Shown here in pieces: positions 36,520 through 45,616 of a DNA stretch of 64,000 nucleotides. Position numbers and translations under genes: made by a program. The notes under the pieces were generated by a model. The model was given only the letters and a program-made list of their open reading frames with translations. It did no database searches and had not been told where the DNA came from. Numbering within the stretch: position 1 is the first letter of the stretch; every line of letters begins with the position of its first letter. The stretch covers positions 58,208-122,207 of the forward strand of contig JAKITD010000002.1 of the NCBI GenBank assembly GCA_021648265.1, written 5' to 3'. Origin of the DNA: Flavobacteriaceae bacterium. GTDB taxonomy: Bacteria > Bacteroidota > Bacteroidia > Flavobacteriales > Flavobacteriaceae.

Positions 36520-37233
36520 TTGAACAAGCTAGTTGAAATACAAGAATTAGGTTCTAAAGATTATAAAGAAACTTGGGAATATCAAGAGCAACTTTTTAAG
36601 GATATTATTGATATAAAAATCAAAAACCGAAGAGAAGAACTTTCTATTGAAACTCCCAACTATTTTCTTTATGTAGAACATCCTCATGTTTATACCTTAG
36701 GAAAAAGTGGTGATATTGAAAACCTTTTAATTTCTGAAGAAAAACTAACTGAAATTGGAGCAACATTCCACAAAAACAATCGAGGAGGAGATATTACTTA
36801 TCACGGTCCTGGACAGATTGTTGGCTATCCGATTTTAGATTTAGAAAATTTTTTTACAGACATCCATAAATACCTTCGTTTTTTAGAAGAAATGGTGATT
36901 CGTACCCTAGCAGAATACGGTTTAAAAGCCGAACGATCCAAAGGAGAAACTGGAGTGTGGTTTGATGTAGAGACTCCTTTTGCAAGAAAAATTTGTGCAT
37001 TTGGAGTACGAGCTAGTCGTTGGGTAACGATGCACGGATTCGCTTTAAATGTGAATGCGAATTTGGGTTACTTTGATTATATGATTCCCTGTGGAATTAA
37101 AGGAAAAGCTGTCACTTCTTTAAATGTAGAGTTGGGTAAAAAAGAAATCCAAATAGCTGAGGTAAAAGAAAAATTACTCCATCATTTTGCTGAACTTTTT
37201 GAAGCGGAATTAAAGCAAATAACCGAAGTTTAA
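36520..37233 (+). CDS. lipB: Octanoyl-[ACP]:protein N-octanoyltransferase
   Basis: 237 residues starting at TTG; no ATG is available near the conserved N-terminus. Motifs: NRGGDITYHGPGQIVGYPI, the RKICAFGVRASRWVTMHGFA lysine block, and the catalytic cysteine in DYMIPCGIKG. It moves octanoate from acyl carrier protein to lipoyl domains, the first step of protein lipoylation. It shares an operon with the two upstream genes by spacing. Confidence 0.94.
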   Translation: MNKLVEIQELGSKDYKETWEYQEQLFKDIIDIKIKNRREELSIETPNYFLYVEHPHVYTLGKSGDIENLLISEEKLTEIGATFHKNNRGGDITYHGPGQIVGYPILDLENFFTDIHKYLRFLEEMVIRTLAEYGLKAERSKGETGVWFDVETPFARKICAFGVRASRWVTMHGFALNVNANLGYFDYMIPCGIKGKAVTSLNVELGKKEIQIAEVKEKLLHHFAELFEAELKQITEV

Positions 37234-37242
37234 AACTTCGGA
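37223..37242. terminator. Weak hairpin at the lipB stop codon
   Basis: CCGAAGTTT at 37223-37231 pairs with AAACTTCGG at 37233-37241. It overlaps the stop codon and has no clear T run, so its role as terminator is doubtful. Confidence 0.35.
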
Positions 37243-37264
37243 TTTAAAGCAAAATAGTAGGTTT

Positions 37265-37520
37265 TTACTTGTTATTTTCTAATGCTTCAATTCTTTGTGT
37301 TAATAGGTCAATTATTTCCTGTTGTTCTTGTATGGCTTTGGTTAGTACAGGTATGATATCACTGTAGTAAACTCCTAAATTTTCATTCTCCTTTTTTAGT
37401 AATGTTTCATCATCGGCATATATATATATGATCGTGAGTTTTTACAACCTCGGGTAAAACTATTAAGAGTTCTTGAGTAGAAAAGCCGAGTTTTGTTATG
37501 TTGGTGTTATATTTTTTTTT
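37265..37520 (-). pseudogene. Remnant of an S74-chaperone-type C-terminal domain
   Basis: On the minus strand, about 80 codons end at the stop 37265-37267: KLGFSTQELLIVLPEVVKK, a short linker, ENLGVYYSDIIPVLTKAIQE and a coiled-coil end QQEIIDLLTQRIEALENNK. This is the usual C-terminus of Bacteroidota fibre-like proteins that end in the S74/endosialidase-type intramolecular chaperone. No start codon lies in the frame and the frame is closed by TGA at 37520-37522, so the rest of the gene is missing. A TA-rich run sits at 37417-37430. Confidence 0.6.
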
Positions 37521-38026
37521 CATTGAAATGAAATAGGCTTAATCCAACGGTTCCATACAAATCCTACAAAAGAGATAAAAAACACCTAAAACCACTAGTA
37601 ATTTTAGTAAATTAGCAATCTAACGTACAGAAAAATAAAGTAGCAGAAAGTTATTCTGAAAATATTTTGGACTATTAAAAGGCCTTGAAAATTTTTCGGA
37701 AATAACTTTTGAGTACTTTGAATAAAAAATATAAACCTTAAAAAAGGTCAACCTATATCAGTATAATACACTTAGTCGTTCTTAAAGTTCAATTAGTAAA
37801 TGATATAAATTATATGTTAATGGTTAAAATTTTAATATTTTGAGTTTTTTATTAATAAATTTATAATTTAGATTTGGGAACCTAACAATAGGTGACATAT
37901 GTCATATGCTTATTTATAGATTATCGTATTTTTACTGACATAAAAATAACCAAAATAACCAAAAAAAAAGAATAGGGTCGAAACCGAAAAGCCTTACGAG
38001 TAGGTGTAATTAATTAAAATATTAAA
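37521..38026. other. Gene-free stretch upstream of the exported-protein operon
   Basis: About 500 bases without a gene. The only distinct structure is the 12-bp palindrome TGACATATGTCA at 37893-37904, listed separately. Confidence 0.6.
37893..37904. promoter_or_regulatory. Perfect 12-bp palindrome TGACATATGTCA
   Basis: It lies about 120 bases upstream of the first gene of the 38027-42368 operon. It could be an operator for a dimeric regulator; nothing in the window identifies which. Confidence 0.4.
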
Positions 38027-39349
38027 ATGAAAAAAATTACAATTATTGGATTGGTATTAATGATTAGTACTATTAATTTATTTGCACAAACAAATGACGT
38101 TAAATATCGCAGAAGTTCTCTTTACATGGTATTAATTGAATCTGAGACATTTCCAAATAAAGATTTAGTAATGAAGTCTTGGGACAACTACCCATTCCCA
38201 GACAAATATAACAACCATTTTGTAGATGCAAAATCCATGAATCCAGCTAATTATAAAGTTACAGATGCAGATAGAAATTCTAATAGTAAGCCTAATAGTA
38301 AGCCTAAAAGTAAAATGGGAGGTTTAATATCCAAAGGCGCTAAAAATGCAACTTCTTCAGCATCAGAAGCAACAGGTGGAGCAATTGATAATGAGACTAA
38401 AGAAATGCCAATTAAAATAGAGAAATTTATTAACGAAACAGATTTAGCAAGAAAAATAGTTGCTAAATGGTTTAGTGTTTCAGATGAAGGTAAAATGGAT
38501 ATGAAGTTGGTACACGAAAGAGGTTTTTATAATGCAACTGAAATGGATGCAGCTATAGCGTCTGGGCAAACAAAAGGGTTGGCTTCCTTAAGAGATGCTG
38601 GTAAAGAATTAATATCTAAAACTTTTATTACATTTTCTAAATTAAGTTTTGTGCCTAATGAGCCTATTGCTAGGGCAATTAGAGATGCAATTTATACCCA
38701 AGCTAGTGGAATTACAAAAGACGCAGTCATTAAAGTTGCAGATTTAGCTTATGAAAAAGGGAAAGAAGGATACTCCGTTTGGACTAATACTTGGCTATAT
38801 CAATTGGAGTGGGATGAATCTATCGCAAGTGCTTTCTGGGAAATATGGAATGACAAAGAAGCTTTCGATAAATCAGATATTTTTAAGCTCAAATATGTAG
38901 GTAAAGAGTCTAGTCAAAGTTTAGTTACTTTTTCTCTAAAAAAAGGAGAAGGACAAAGATCTGATGAACAAGTTATAAACCTAGCAACGGTTCGTAATAT
39001 TGATAAGGTTTTTGCTAAACTTCAAAAAGAATATGATGTGTTTAAACCTATGACAGAAGTTTTATCCACAGAGCCTATTACAGCAAAAATCGGTCTAAAA
39101 GAAGGATTAAAAGCCGGAGATAAATTTGAAGTATTAGAAATGGTATGGGATGAAAAATTAGGGATAACAAAATGGGAAAAAGTGGGAACTTGTAGTGTCG
39201 ACAAAAAAATTCCAATTTGGGACAATAGATACAATGCAGGTCAGAAAGCAGATGATCAAAATAGCAAAAATGGTGATGTTATTAATGTAACAACTTTTAA
39301 GGGTTCAAAAAAAATTCAACCAGGCATGCTATTAAAACAATTAAAATAA
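38027..39349 (+). CDS. Exported protein of unknown function (operon gene 1)
   Basis: 440 residues with a signal peptide ending near LFAQ (residue 21). The mature part starts with RRSSLYMVLIESETFPNKDLVMKSW, has a Lys/Ser/Asn-rich linker (about residues 80-105) and ends in a KIGLKEGLKAGDKFEVLE block, a beta-rich region that recalls SH3-like/curli-assembly-linked domains, followed by a KKIQPGMLLKQLK tail. I do not recognise a named family. First of five genes with close spacing on the plus strand. Confidence 0.82.
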   Translation: MKKITIIGLVLMISTINLFAQTNDVKYRRSSLYMVLIESETFPNKDLVMKSWDNYPFPDKYNNHFVDAKSMNPANYKVTDADRNSNSKPNSKPKSKMGGLISKGAKNATSSASEATGGAIDNETKEMPIKIEKFINETDLARKIVAKWFSVSDEGKMDMKLVHERGFYNATEMDAAIASGQTKGLASLRDAGKELISKTFITFSKLSFVPNEPIARAIRDAIYTQASGITKDAVIKVADLAYEKGKEGYSVWTNTWLYQLEWDESIASAFWEIWNDKEAFDKSDIFKLKYVGKESSQSLVTFSLKKGEGQRSDEQVINLATVRNIDKVFAKLQKEYDVFKPMTEVLSTEPITAKIGLKEGLKAGDKFEVLEMVWDEKLGITKWEKVGTCSVDKKIPIWDNRYNAGQKADDQNSKNGDVINVTTFKGSKKIQPGMLLKQLK

Positions 39350-39352
39350 ATT

Positions 39353-39892
39353 ATGAAAACAATAAAATCAATTCAACTAAGTAGTATTATATTGATACTT
39401 AGTTTATTTGCTTATGCACAAACTGCAAATGCACAAAAAGGCAAAAAAAAAGCTGATAAAGAAACTATAGCTTGGCGTTATGAACTAGAAGCTATAGCAA
39501 CGGGAGTTCAAGGAACTTACCAAATTAAAGCTTGGTCATATTCTAAAAATGTAGAAACTGCAATAGAACAAGCAAAAAAAAATGCAGTTCACGGTATTAT
39601 TTTTAAAGGATTCCCTAATAAAGGAAGAATACAAGGACAAAAACCATTAGCACGAGATTCACAACTATATGACAAAAACAAAAAATTTTTTAAAAATTTT
39701 TTTAAAACAGGAAGTGGTGATTACATGAAATTTGTCACTTTGGCAAATAATGGAAATATAGCTGCAGGTGATAGAATCAAACTAAGTAAAAAGGAATACA
39801 AAATAGGTGTAATAATATCTGTTAATGTGTCAGAATTAAGAAAACATCTTGAGGACGAAGGATTAATTAAAAGCCTATCTGATGGGTTTTAA
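39353..39892 (+). CDS. Exported protein of unknown function (operon gene 2)
   Basis: 179 residues; signal peptide ending near NAQ (about residue 27), preceded by a second possible site at AYAQ. The first half (WRYELEAIATGVQGTYQIKAWSYSKN, then AIEQAKKNAVHGIIFKG) looks like the LPP20/CsgG-neighbour type fold in which a conserved alanine-rich helix follows two strands, but similarity is vague. The start is three bases after the stop of gene 1 and its end overlaps gene 3. Confidence 0.78.
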   Translation: MKTIKSIQLSSIILILSLFAYAQTANAQKGKKKADKETIAWRYELEAIATGVQGTYQIKAWSYSKNVETAIEQAKKNAVHGIIFKGFPNKGRIQGQKPLARDSQLYDKNKKFFKNFFKTGSGDYMKFVTLANNGNIAAGDRIKLSKKEYKIGVIISVNVSELRKHLEDEGLIKSLSDGF

Positions 39893-40874
39893 TACTAATA
39901 AGTTAATTATGAGAAAAATATTATTATTATTATTGACATCAATACTTTTTGTTAATACATCATTTTCACAAGCAAAGAAACCTACTATTATGATTGTACC
40001 AAGTGATAACTGGTGTATTATAAATGGTTTTGTGATGGAGTTTGATAATCAAGGAACAAAAGTTAAAATACCTAACTATAAAAAAGCATTTCAAGAAAGC
40101 ACAGAATTATTGCTTGTTATCAGTACAATTAATGGCTTAATGGCAGAAAGAGGATTTCCATTGAAAAACATGGAATCTGCTATTAAAACATTAGAAGCAA
40201 ATAGTGCCGAAGAATCTATGCTGTCTTCAAAAGAGGCTAGTATGGGAGTAAGTGAGAGTCCAATCGATAAGTTAAAAAAAGTTGCTAAAGCAGATATTAT
40301 AATGCAATTAACTTGGACAATCAATAGAACAGGACCAGAAAAATCTATCACTTTTATTTTACAAGGATTAGATGCTTATACAGACAAACAAATTGCAACA
40401 GCTACTGGAACCGGAGACCCTTCATCTGCTGCTGAGCTACCTGTATTGTTAAAAGAGGCTGTATTGTCTCATATAGATAATTTCAATGCTTCTCTTATGT
40501 CACATTTTGATGATTTATTTACTAATGGAAGAGAAGTTACTATTAGAATTAAAAAATGGGATGATTGGGAGAATGATCTTGAAACTGAATATGGAAAAGA
40601 TGATTATGAATTGGGTGAAATTATAGAAGATTGGTTAGCTGATAATACAGTAAAAGGAAGATATAATACAACAGATGCAACAGAAAATATGATGCTATTC
40701 GAGCAAGTAAGAATCCCTCTTTACTATGAAAGAAATGGCAAACAAAGGGCAATGGATACTAGGAGGTTTGCAAAGCAATTAAGTGCATATCTAAAAAACA
40801 AACCCTATTTAATCATAAATAAAGTTATGACAAAAGGATTAGGTGAAGCTACAATAATTTTAGGAGGGAAATAA
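39882..40874 (+). CDS. DUF6175-like exported protein (operon gene 3)
   Basis: 330 residues if the start at 39882 is used; the second ATG at 39909 (MRKILLLLLTS) begins the signal peptide and is the better start, giving 321 residues with cleavage near SFSQ. The pattern KPTIMIVPSDNWCIINGF, LMAERGFPLKNMESAIKTLE and KADIIMQLTWTINRTGP matches DUF6175 as I remember it. Function unknown. It overlaps gene 2 by up to 11 bases and gene 4 follows 12 bases after it. Confidence 0.78.
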   Translation: MGFNTNKLIMRKILLLLLTSILFVNTSFSQAKKPTIMIVPSDNWCIINGFVMEFDNQGTKVKIPNYKKAFQESTELLLVISTINGLMAERGFPLKNMESAIKTLEANSAEESMLSSKEASMGVSESPIDKLKKVAKADIIMQLTWTINRTGPEKSITFILQGLDAYTDKQIATATGTGDPSSAAELPVLLKEAVLSHIDNFNASLMSHFDDLFTNGREVTIRIKKWDDWENDLETEYGKDDYELGEIIEDWLADNTVKGRYNTTDATENMMLFEQVRIPLYYERNGKQRAMDTRRFAKQLSAYLKNKPYLIINKVMTKGLGEATIILGGK

Positions 40875-40886
40875 AAACTACTATTT

Positions 40887-41996
40887 ATGAAAACACATTT
40901 AAAATTAGCCATAATAATAACTTTAACAATAGTAAATATTAACGTTGAGGCGCAAAATAAAAAAGGAAAAATAGATGATACAGGAAGAATTGCATTAAAT
41001 GCATATGTTTCACCACAAGTTGAAGGGTTACCCTCTTCTGCAAAAAGAATGCTAATAAATAAATTAGCAAAAATTGTTTCAAATAATGGGTTAGGAAGTG
41101 GTTCAATAAATTCTAGATTTATTATTACCCCAAATATTACAGTATTAACTAAGGATTTAACATCAACTGCACCTCCAATGACTGCATTAACATTGGATAT
41201 TACATTTTACATTGGGGATGGTATTGAGGGAATTTTATTTGCCAATACTTCATTAGAAGTTAAAGGTGTAGGTACTAATGAAACTAAAGCATACATAGCA
41301 GCCCTTAAACAAATTAAAGCAAAAAATTCGGTTTTTAAAGATTTTATTGATCAAGGTAAAACTAAAATAATTGAGTATTACAATACTAATTGTGATTTTC
41401 TTCAGAAAGATGCTTTGGTAAAAGCAGATAAAAAAGAATTTGAAGATGCAATTTCTAGTTTATTAGCAATACCCGAAGTTTGTAAAGAGTGTTATATGTC
41501 TAGTCAAGATCTTACAGTTAAAATCTTTAAAATGAAAATGGAAAATGAATGTTTAGAAAATATTCAGAAAGCAACAGTAGCCAAGACGAATAACGAGTGG
41601 GATGAAGCAGCTTCGTACTTAACAACAATATTACCTGATGTATCTTGTTATGAGGACGCTCAAAAACTTCTTGTCGAAATTGAAAATCACAGATGTGCTG
41701 AGGCATTAGGCAAAGCAAAAGGTGCTTGGGCAAATATGGATTCATATAATGCTGCATACTGGCTTTCAGAAATTAGTGCAGATTCTAAATGCTATAAAGA
41801 TGCTTTAACTTTAGGTAACGAAATTAAAATAAAATTAAAAGAGGAGGAAGATAAAGAATGGGATTTTAAACTAAAAGAGCAACAAGATGTTGTTGATGTT
41901 CAAAAGGCAACAATTAAAGCCGCTAGAGATATCGGTGTTGCTTATGGAGATAATCAACCAAAAACAGTTACATATAATACTAGGTCTTGGTGGTAA
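40887..41996 (+). CDS. Exported protein of unknown function (operon gene 4)
   Basis: 369 residues with a signal peptide ending near NVEAQ (residue 22). The N-terminal half (DDTGRIALNAYVSPQVEGLP, then SRFIITPNITVLTKDLT and a GIEGILFANTSLEVKGVGTN stretch) is beta-rich and ends in an alpha helix. The C-terminal half has three similar cysteine-flanked helical repeats of about 60 residues (around CKECYMS, CYEDAQK, CYKDALT), TPR-like. A charged coiled-coil tail ends the protein. I do not recognise the family. Gene 5 follows after 25 bases. Confidence 0.8.
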   Translation: MKTHLKLAIIITLTIVNINVEAQNKKGKIDDTGRIALNAYVSPQVEGLPSSAKRMLINKLAKIVSNNGLGSGSINSRFIITPNITVLTKDLTSTAPPMTALTLDITFYIGDGIEGILFANTSLEVKGVGTNETKAYIAALKQIKAKNSVFKDFIDQGKTKIIEYYNTNCDFLQKDALVKADKKEFEDAISSLLAIPEVCKECYMSSQDLTVKIFKMKMENECLENIQKATVAKTNNEWDEAASYLTTILPDVSCYEDAQKLLVEIENHRCAEALGKAKGAWANMDSYNAAYWLSEISADSKCYKDALTLGNEIKIKLKEEEDKEWDFKLKEQQDVVDVQKATIKAARDIGVAYGDNQPKTVTYNTRSWW

Positions 41997-42021
41997 CAAT
42001 TAAGTTTAGACAAAAAAAACC

Positions 42022-42368
42022 ATGAATAACTATTTTAAAAAAGACAATTTGAATATAAACTTTTTAAGTATAATATGTGTTATATTATTTTTATCTTCAT
42101 GTAGTAACAACTTTTCAGAAATAGAACCAATTATTGAAGAATATCAAGAATTGTCTTGTATATCTAAAAAAGGTGAGGAAATAAGGAAAAAAAAAGAGCA
42201 ATACAAAAATCATCCAGTCAAAATGACAAAGATCGTATTACGTCTGAAATAAATATTATCAAAAGCAAGCAGCAATTTGTATATAAAAAATTATCAGAAT
42301 TAGCTATAGAGTTAGAAAAATATTCTACAAATTTTCTATATGGTGTAATTTTAACGAACCTCATATAG
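42022..42368 (+). pseudogene. Small lipoprotein gene frameshifted at an A9 run (operon gene 5)
   Basis: The ATG at 42022 opens a lipoprotein signal with lipobox FLSSC (Cys about 27), then SEIEPIIEEYQEL. At the homopolymer 42187-42195 (nine A) the frame runs out after 76 residues (stop at 42252). Adding one A restores a coding-like second part that ends at 42366-42368: about KRAIQKSSSQNDKDRITSEI, then INIIKSKQQQFVYKKL, SELAIELEKYSTNFLYGVIL. The restored protein would be about 115 residues. The reading frame change may be a real mutation, a slip-prone switch or a sequencing error. Restored end overlaps the convergent gene by 18 bases. Confidence 0.75.
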
Positions 42369-44783
42369 TAAAATTTCTTTTGTGCCACCTTTTGTTATAA
42401 AGTTTATTTTTCCGTTTTTATTGGCATCGCCTAAATCTATCGAAGAAGTTCCAAATACAGGAAATCCTGAAAGAAGTGTCCCCGTCTTATTATATACATA
42501 CACCTTGTTTTCTTGGGTTTCGATGATGGAAATAAAAGTTTTACGATTAACAATAGTAATTCTTGGTGCGGTATAAATACCGAAAGGAAGCTCTACCAAA
42601 ACACCATTTATTCGCATTAAATTATCGTCTAAAGTTACTTTTGTTTTCCCTTTTACGGTAAATTGATAACTGGTAACATTTAGTTTTTTTGAAGAAATTT
42701 TACCATTAATACCAATGCTATTTTTTGTATTATCATTACTGATAATCACGATTTTTTTAGCTTCAATTGTTGGCGGTGTTTTAGAAAAATTAAAAGTTTT
42801 AGAAATCCGTACTCTCGATTTTCCAACTCTACTTAATAGATTTAATTTACCGTTTTCTTCGGCGATTACAATATAGTCTTTTCCAGAAATCATGAAGTGT
42901 TGTGGAGCAAAAACAATATCAGATTGTGTTTTCTTAAACTTAAATCCTTTTACTGTTTTTCCTTTGCTATTCAACATTAAAATTTCCTTTCCTTGTGTAA
43001 TAATAAATCGATATTTACGATTGTTGTCATAATCAAAAACCGAAAGTGGTTGGGTAATGTCATCGTTAAATTTTACAGGAAATGGACTAACATTTCTTCC
43101 AGTTCTATCTAAAATATAAAAATAATGCTGTGTAACAAATGCCAATTGCTTTTTTCCGTTTCGTAATAAATCTACTTCCTTAATTTTACCAATAATTGGA
43201 TTTTTTAACTTTTTAATCCAAAGTGTTTTTCCGTTAGCCGAAATAAAATGCAACTGGTTTTTTACATCTTGTACCACCATATCTTTTCCGCCTGTTCTGT
43301 GATTACTAAAAAATATTGGGTCACTTAATAATTCGTTTTTAAGTTTAATACTTGCTATTTGAGATACTTTTCCAGTTTTAATTTGTTGGGTGGTAGCACC
43401 TGCTTCCTTACAAACCAAATTAACGTGAGCAAAGTTACGATCGTAACTAAATTGTAATACGACCAACGGGTATTTTTTAAATGAAATATCTGAAATTTCC
43501 GTTTTCAATAAATTTGAAATTGTTTCAGAATAATTACCATTCATCCTTATAATTAATAAAGAAGATTCATCACTTAATTGCGACATGGCTTTTTTATAAT
43601 AAGTAGATTTTGAAAGCGTATTATTACTTAAATAGGAATTGATAATTTGTTGTGCAAGTGCTTCGGTTTCAGAAAAAATAAAGAAATCCTCTAACTTAAA
43701 TACAAATTTTGGAGTGGTCTTTTGAGTGAAGGTTGCAAAATTATTGATAAACAAATTTGGTTTGTTAAATTCAGAAATTAATACGTTTTTAAAGGGTTCT
43801 TTAGGAGTACTAAATTCCCCTAAAATACTTGAAGTGATTTCCGAATCTATACTTTTAATTACTATTGCATTTCCCTGTGGAAGTGAAATTTTTCCTACTT
43901 CGGTAATTCCTTCAAAAAGCAATGCTTCATCGGTGTTGGTGTTTTTAATCCCTCTAAATTTCTGAAGATTGTTTTTAAAAATTTCGAAATCGTTAAAAGT
44001 AATCGATACAACTCCTTTTGCATCAAGAGGAGTGACTTTTGCAATTTCGTTTCGTTGCGGTTGCAAACCTTTAAAAACCGAAATTAATTGTGGTACCGAG
44101 TCATTTGCCAAAATAACTCCTGAAGCGGTTAAGGCATCTGGTAAAATTTCTGCATCTAAAGCTGCCCACGAACCAAAATTTAAAAGTAGAGATTCCCCAA
44201 TTTGCATTTCGTTTACTTGAAAAAAAGCAGTAAAGTCTTGCGTGTTTTTAACTTTAAATATTTTTTTGAAAGTAGCTGTTTTTTCAGTTTTTCCGTCTAT
44301 TAAATTTTTAATATTTTGCTGTGAATTACTCGCAACAAAAACACTGTCTTTTAATAAGGTATAAATAACTTGTTCGTTTATCAATACTTTCTGAAATGAT
44401 TGCCCTTTGTAGATGGCTTTTTCGACGGTAATATTGGGAATAGAATCTGCATTAAACAAGTGCTCATTGGGTCTTCCTATAAAAGTATAAGTGTTATTCT
44501 CTTTGTTTGAAACGCAAATTAAACTGCTGCTGTTTGGTTTTAAATAGCTAAAAATAGCAATTTCAGAGAAAAAAATATAAGGATTTTTAGTCTTGAATTT
44601 AGAAATTAAACTACTATTTGAAATGTCAGATTTTAAGGTTTCAAAATCTTCAATTTTAAAAACAACCGATGTGTTTTCAGGAATAAAATCGATTAAATTC
44701 TTAGGTTTTTTAGAAGCAGTTTCGCAACTAAAAAGTAAGCTTGTGAAAATAAGAATAAGACTTGTTTTAATAAAAATCTTCAT
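42351..44783 (-). CDS. Large lipoprotein of unknown function
   Basis: 810 residues with lipobox LLFSC (Cys about 20). The N-terminal half (from NLIDFIPENTSVVFKIEDFE) resembles DUF3352-type domains and has many repeated beta strands; the C-terminal half (about residues 480-810) has beta-propeller-like strand repeats such as NQLHFISANGKTLWIKKL and GKDYIVIAEENGKLNLLSR. Upstream on the same strand is rnhB, 55 bases before its start, so the two may share a transcript. Function unknown. Confidence 0.82.
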   Translation of the reverse strand: MKIFIKTSLILIFTSLLFSCETASKKPKNLIDFIPENTSVVFKIEDFETLKSDISNSSLISKFKTKNPYIFFSEIAIFSYLKPNSSSLICVSNKENNTYTFIGRPNEHLFNADSIPNITVEKAIYKGQSFQKVLINEQVIYTLLKDSVFVASNSQQNIKNLIDGKTEKTATFKKIFKVKNTQDFTAFFQVNEMQIGESLLLNFGSWAALDAEILPDALTASGVILANDSVPQLISVFKGLQPQRNEIAKVTPLDAKGVVSITFNDFEIFKNNLQKFRGIKNTNTDEALLFEGITEVGKISLPQGNAIVIKSIDSEITSSILGEFSTPKEPFKNVLISEFNKPNLFINNFATFTQKTTPKFVFKLEDFFIFSETEALAQQIINSYLSNNTLSKSTYYKKAMSQLSDESSLLIIRMNGNYSETISNLLKTEISDISFKKYPLVVLQFSYDRNFAHVNLVCKEAGATTQQIKTGKVSQIASIKLKNELLSDPIFFSNHRTGGKDMVVQDVKNQLHFISANGKTLWIKKLKNPIIGKIKEVDLLRNGKKQLAFVTQHYFYILDRTGRNVSPFPVKFNDDITQPLSVFDYDNNRKYRFIITQGKEILMLNSKGKTVKGFKFKKTQSDIVFAPQHFMISGKDYIVIAEENGKLNLLSRVGKSRVRISKTFNFSKTPPTIEAKKIVIISNDNTKNSIGINGKISSKKLNVTSYQFTVKGKTKVTLDDNLMRINGVLVELPFGIYTAPRITIVNRKTFISIIETQENKVYVYNKTGTLLSGFPVFGTSSIDLGDANKNGKINFITKGGTKEILLYEVR

Positions 44784-44837
44784 ATAACAAAAATAATAAG
44801 GTTTACCGCCCTTTTCAACAGAATTTGAATTGTTTAT

Positions 44838-45455
44838 TTACGGGTTTTTAACAATCTTTAAATCCAATTTATATTGTTCGGGTAAAAGCCTGAAACTCTT
44901 GCGATGATACTTTGTGATGCCGTGTTTTCTAATAGCATCCCGATGTTCTTTGGTAGGATATCCTTTGTTTTGTTTCCAGTTGTACATTGGGTATTCTTCA
45001 TGAATTTTATTCATAAACTCATCTCGTGCCGTTTTTGCCAATATAGAAGCAGCAGCAATATGCAGATATTTACCATCACCTTTTATAACGGTTTCAAAAG
45101 GAATATCCTTAAAAGGTTTGAAGCGATTTCCGTCAACGGCAATAAGTTGAGGTGTTGTTGAAAGTTGTTCAATAGATTTGTGCATTGCCAAAATGGAAGC
45201 GTTTAGTATGTTTATTTTATCAATTTTTTCCATCATCACATGAGAAACTCCAAAGCAAATAGCTTGTTCTTCGATTATAGGTTTCAGTAAATCACGTTTT
45301 TTTTCTGAAAGTTGTTTGGAATCGGTTAGGATTTTATTTTTAAAATTATTGGGTAATATTACAGCTGCGGCAGTTACAGGGCCAGCCAAACAACCTCTTC
45401 CGGCTTCGTCGGTGCCGCATTCTAATAAGTGTTTGTTTATTTTTAGTTTTAACAT
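44838..45455 (-). CDS. rnhB: Ribonuclease HII
   Basis: 205 residues. The first metal motif [16 protein letters not shown], then the [13 protein letters not shown] stretch, a catalytic aspartate in AVDGNRF and the C-terminal [14 protein letters not shown] region are present, as in active RNase HII. It removes ribonucleotides from DNA and RNA-DNA hybrids. First gene on the minus strand ahead of the 810-residue lipoprotein. Confidence 0.95.
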   Translation of the reverse strand: MLKLKINKHLLECGTDEAGRGCLAGPVTAAAVILPNNFKNKILTDSKQLSEKKRDLLKPIIEEQAICFGVSHVMMEKIDKINILNASILAMHKSIEQLSTTPQLIAVDGNRFKPFKDIPFETVIKGDGKYLHIAAASILAKTARDEFMNKIHEEYPMYNWKQNKGYPTKEHRDAIRKHGITKYHRKSFRLLPEQYKLDLKIVKNP

Positions 45456-45495
45456 AAATTTGAAAAGCCTTAAGAAATAGTATTATTATTTAATA

Positions 45496-45543
45496 TTCAA
45501 CTTCAACTTCAACTTCAACTTCAACTTCAACTTCAACTTCAAG
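45496..45543. repeat. Hexamer tandem repeat (TTCAAC), eight copies
   Basis: Seven exact TTCAAC units and one TTCAAG, 48 bp, between the divergent rnhB and porin genes. It ends 47 bases upstream of the predicted -7 element of the porin gene. Confidence 0.97.
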
Positions 45544-45589
45544 TTTGGTCTTCCGTATTTTTTCCTTTCATAAATTCCTTTCAAAAGTA

Positions 45590-45597
45590 TACCTTTG
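45590..45597 (+). promoter_or_regulatory. Predicted -7 promoter element of the porin gene
   Basis: TACCTTTG matches the Bacteroidota TAnnTTTG consensus and lies 20 bases before the ATG. A matching TTG -33 element is not clear, so this is a partial match. Confidence 0.45.
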
Positions 45598-45616
45598 CTC
45601 GATAAGTTAAAAGTAG

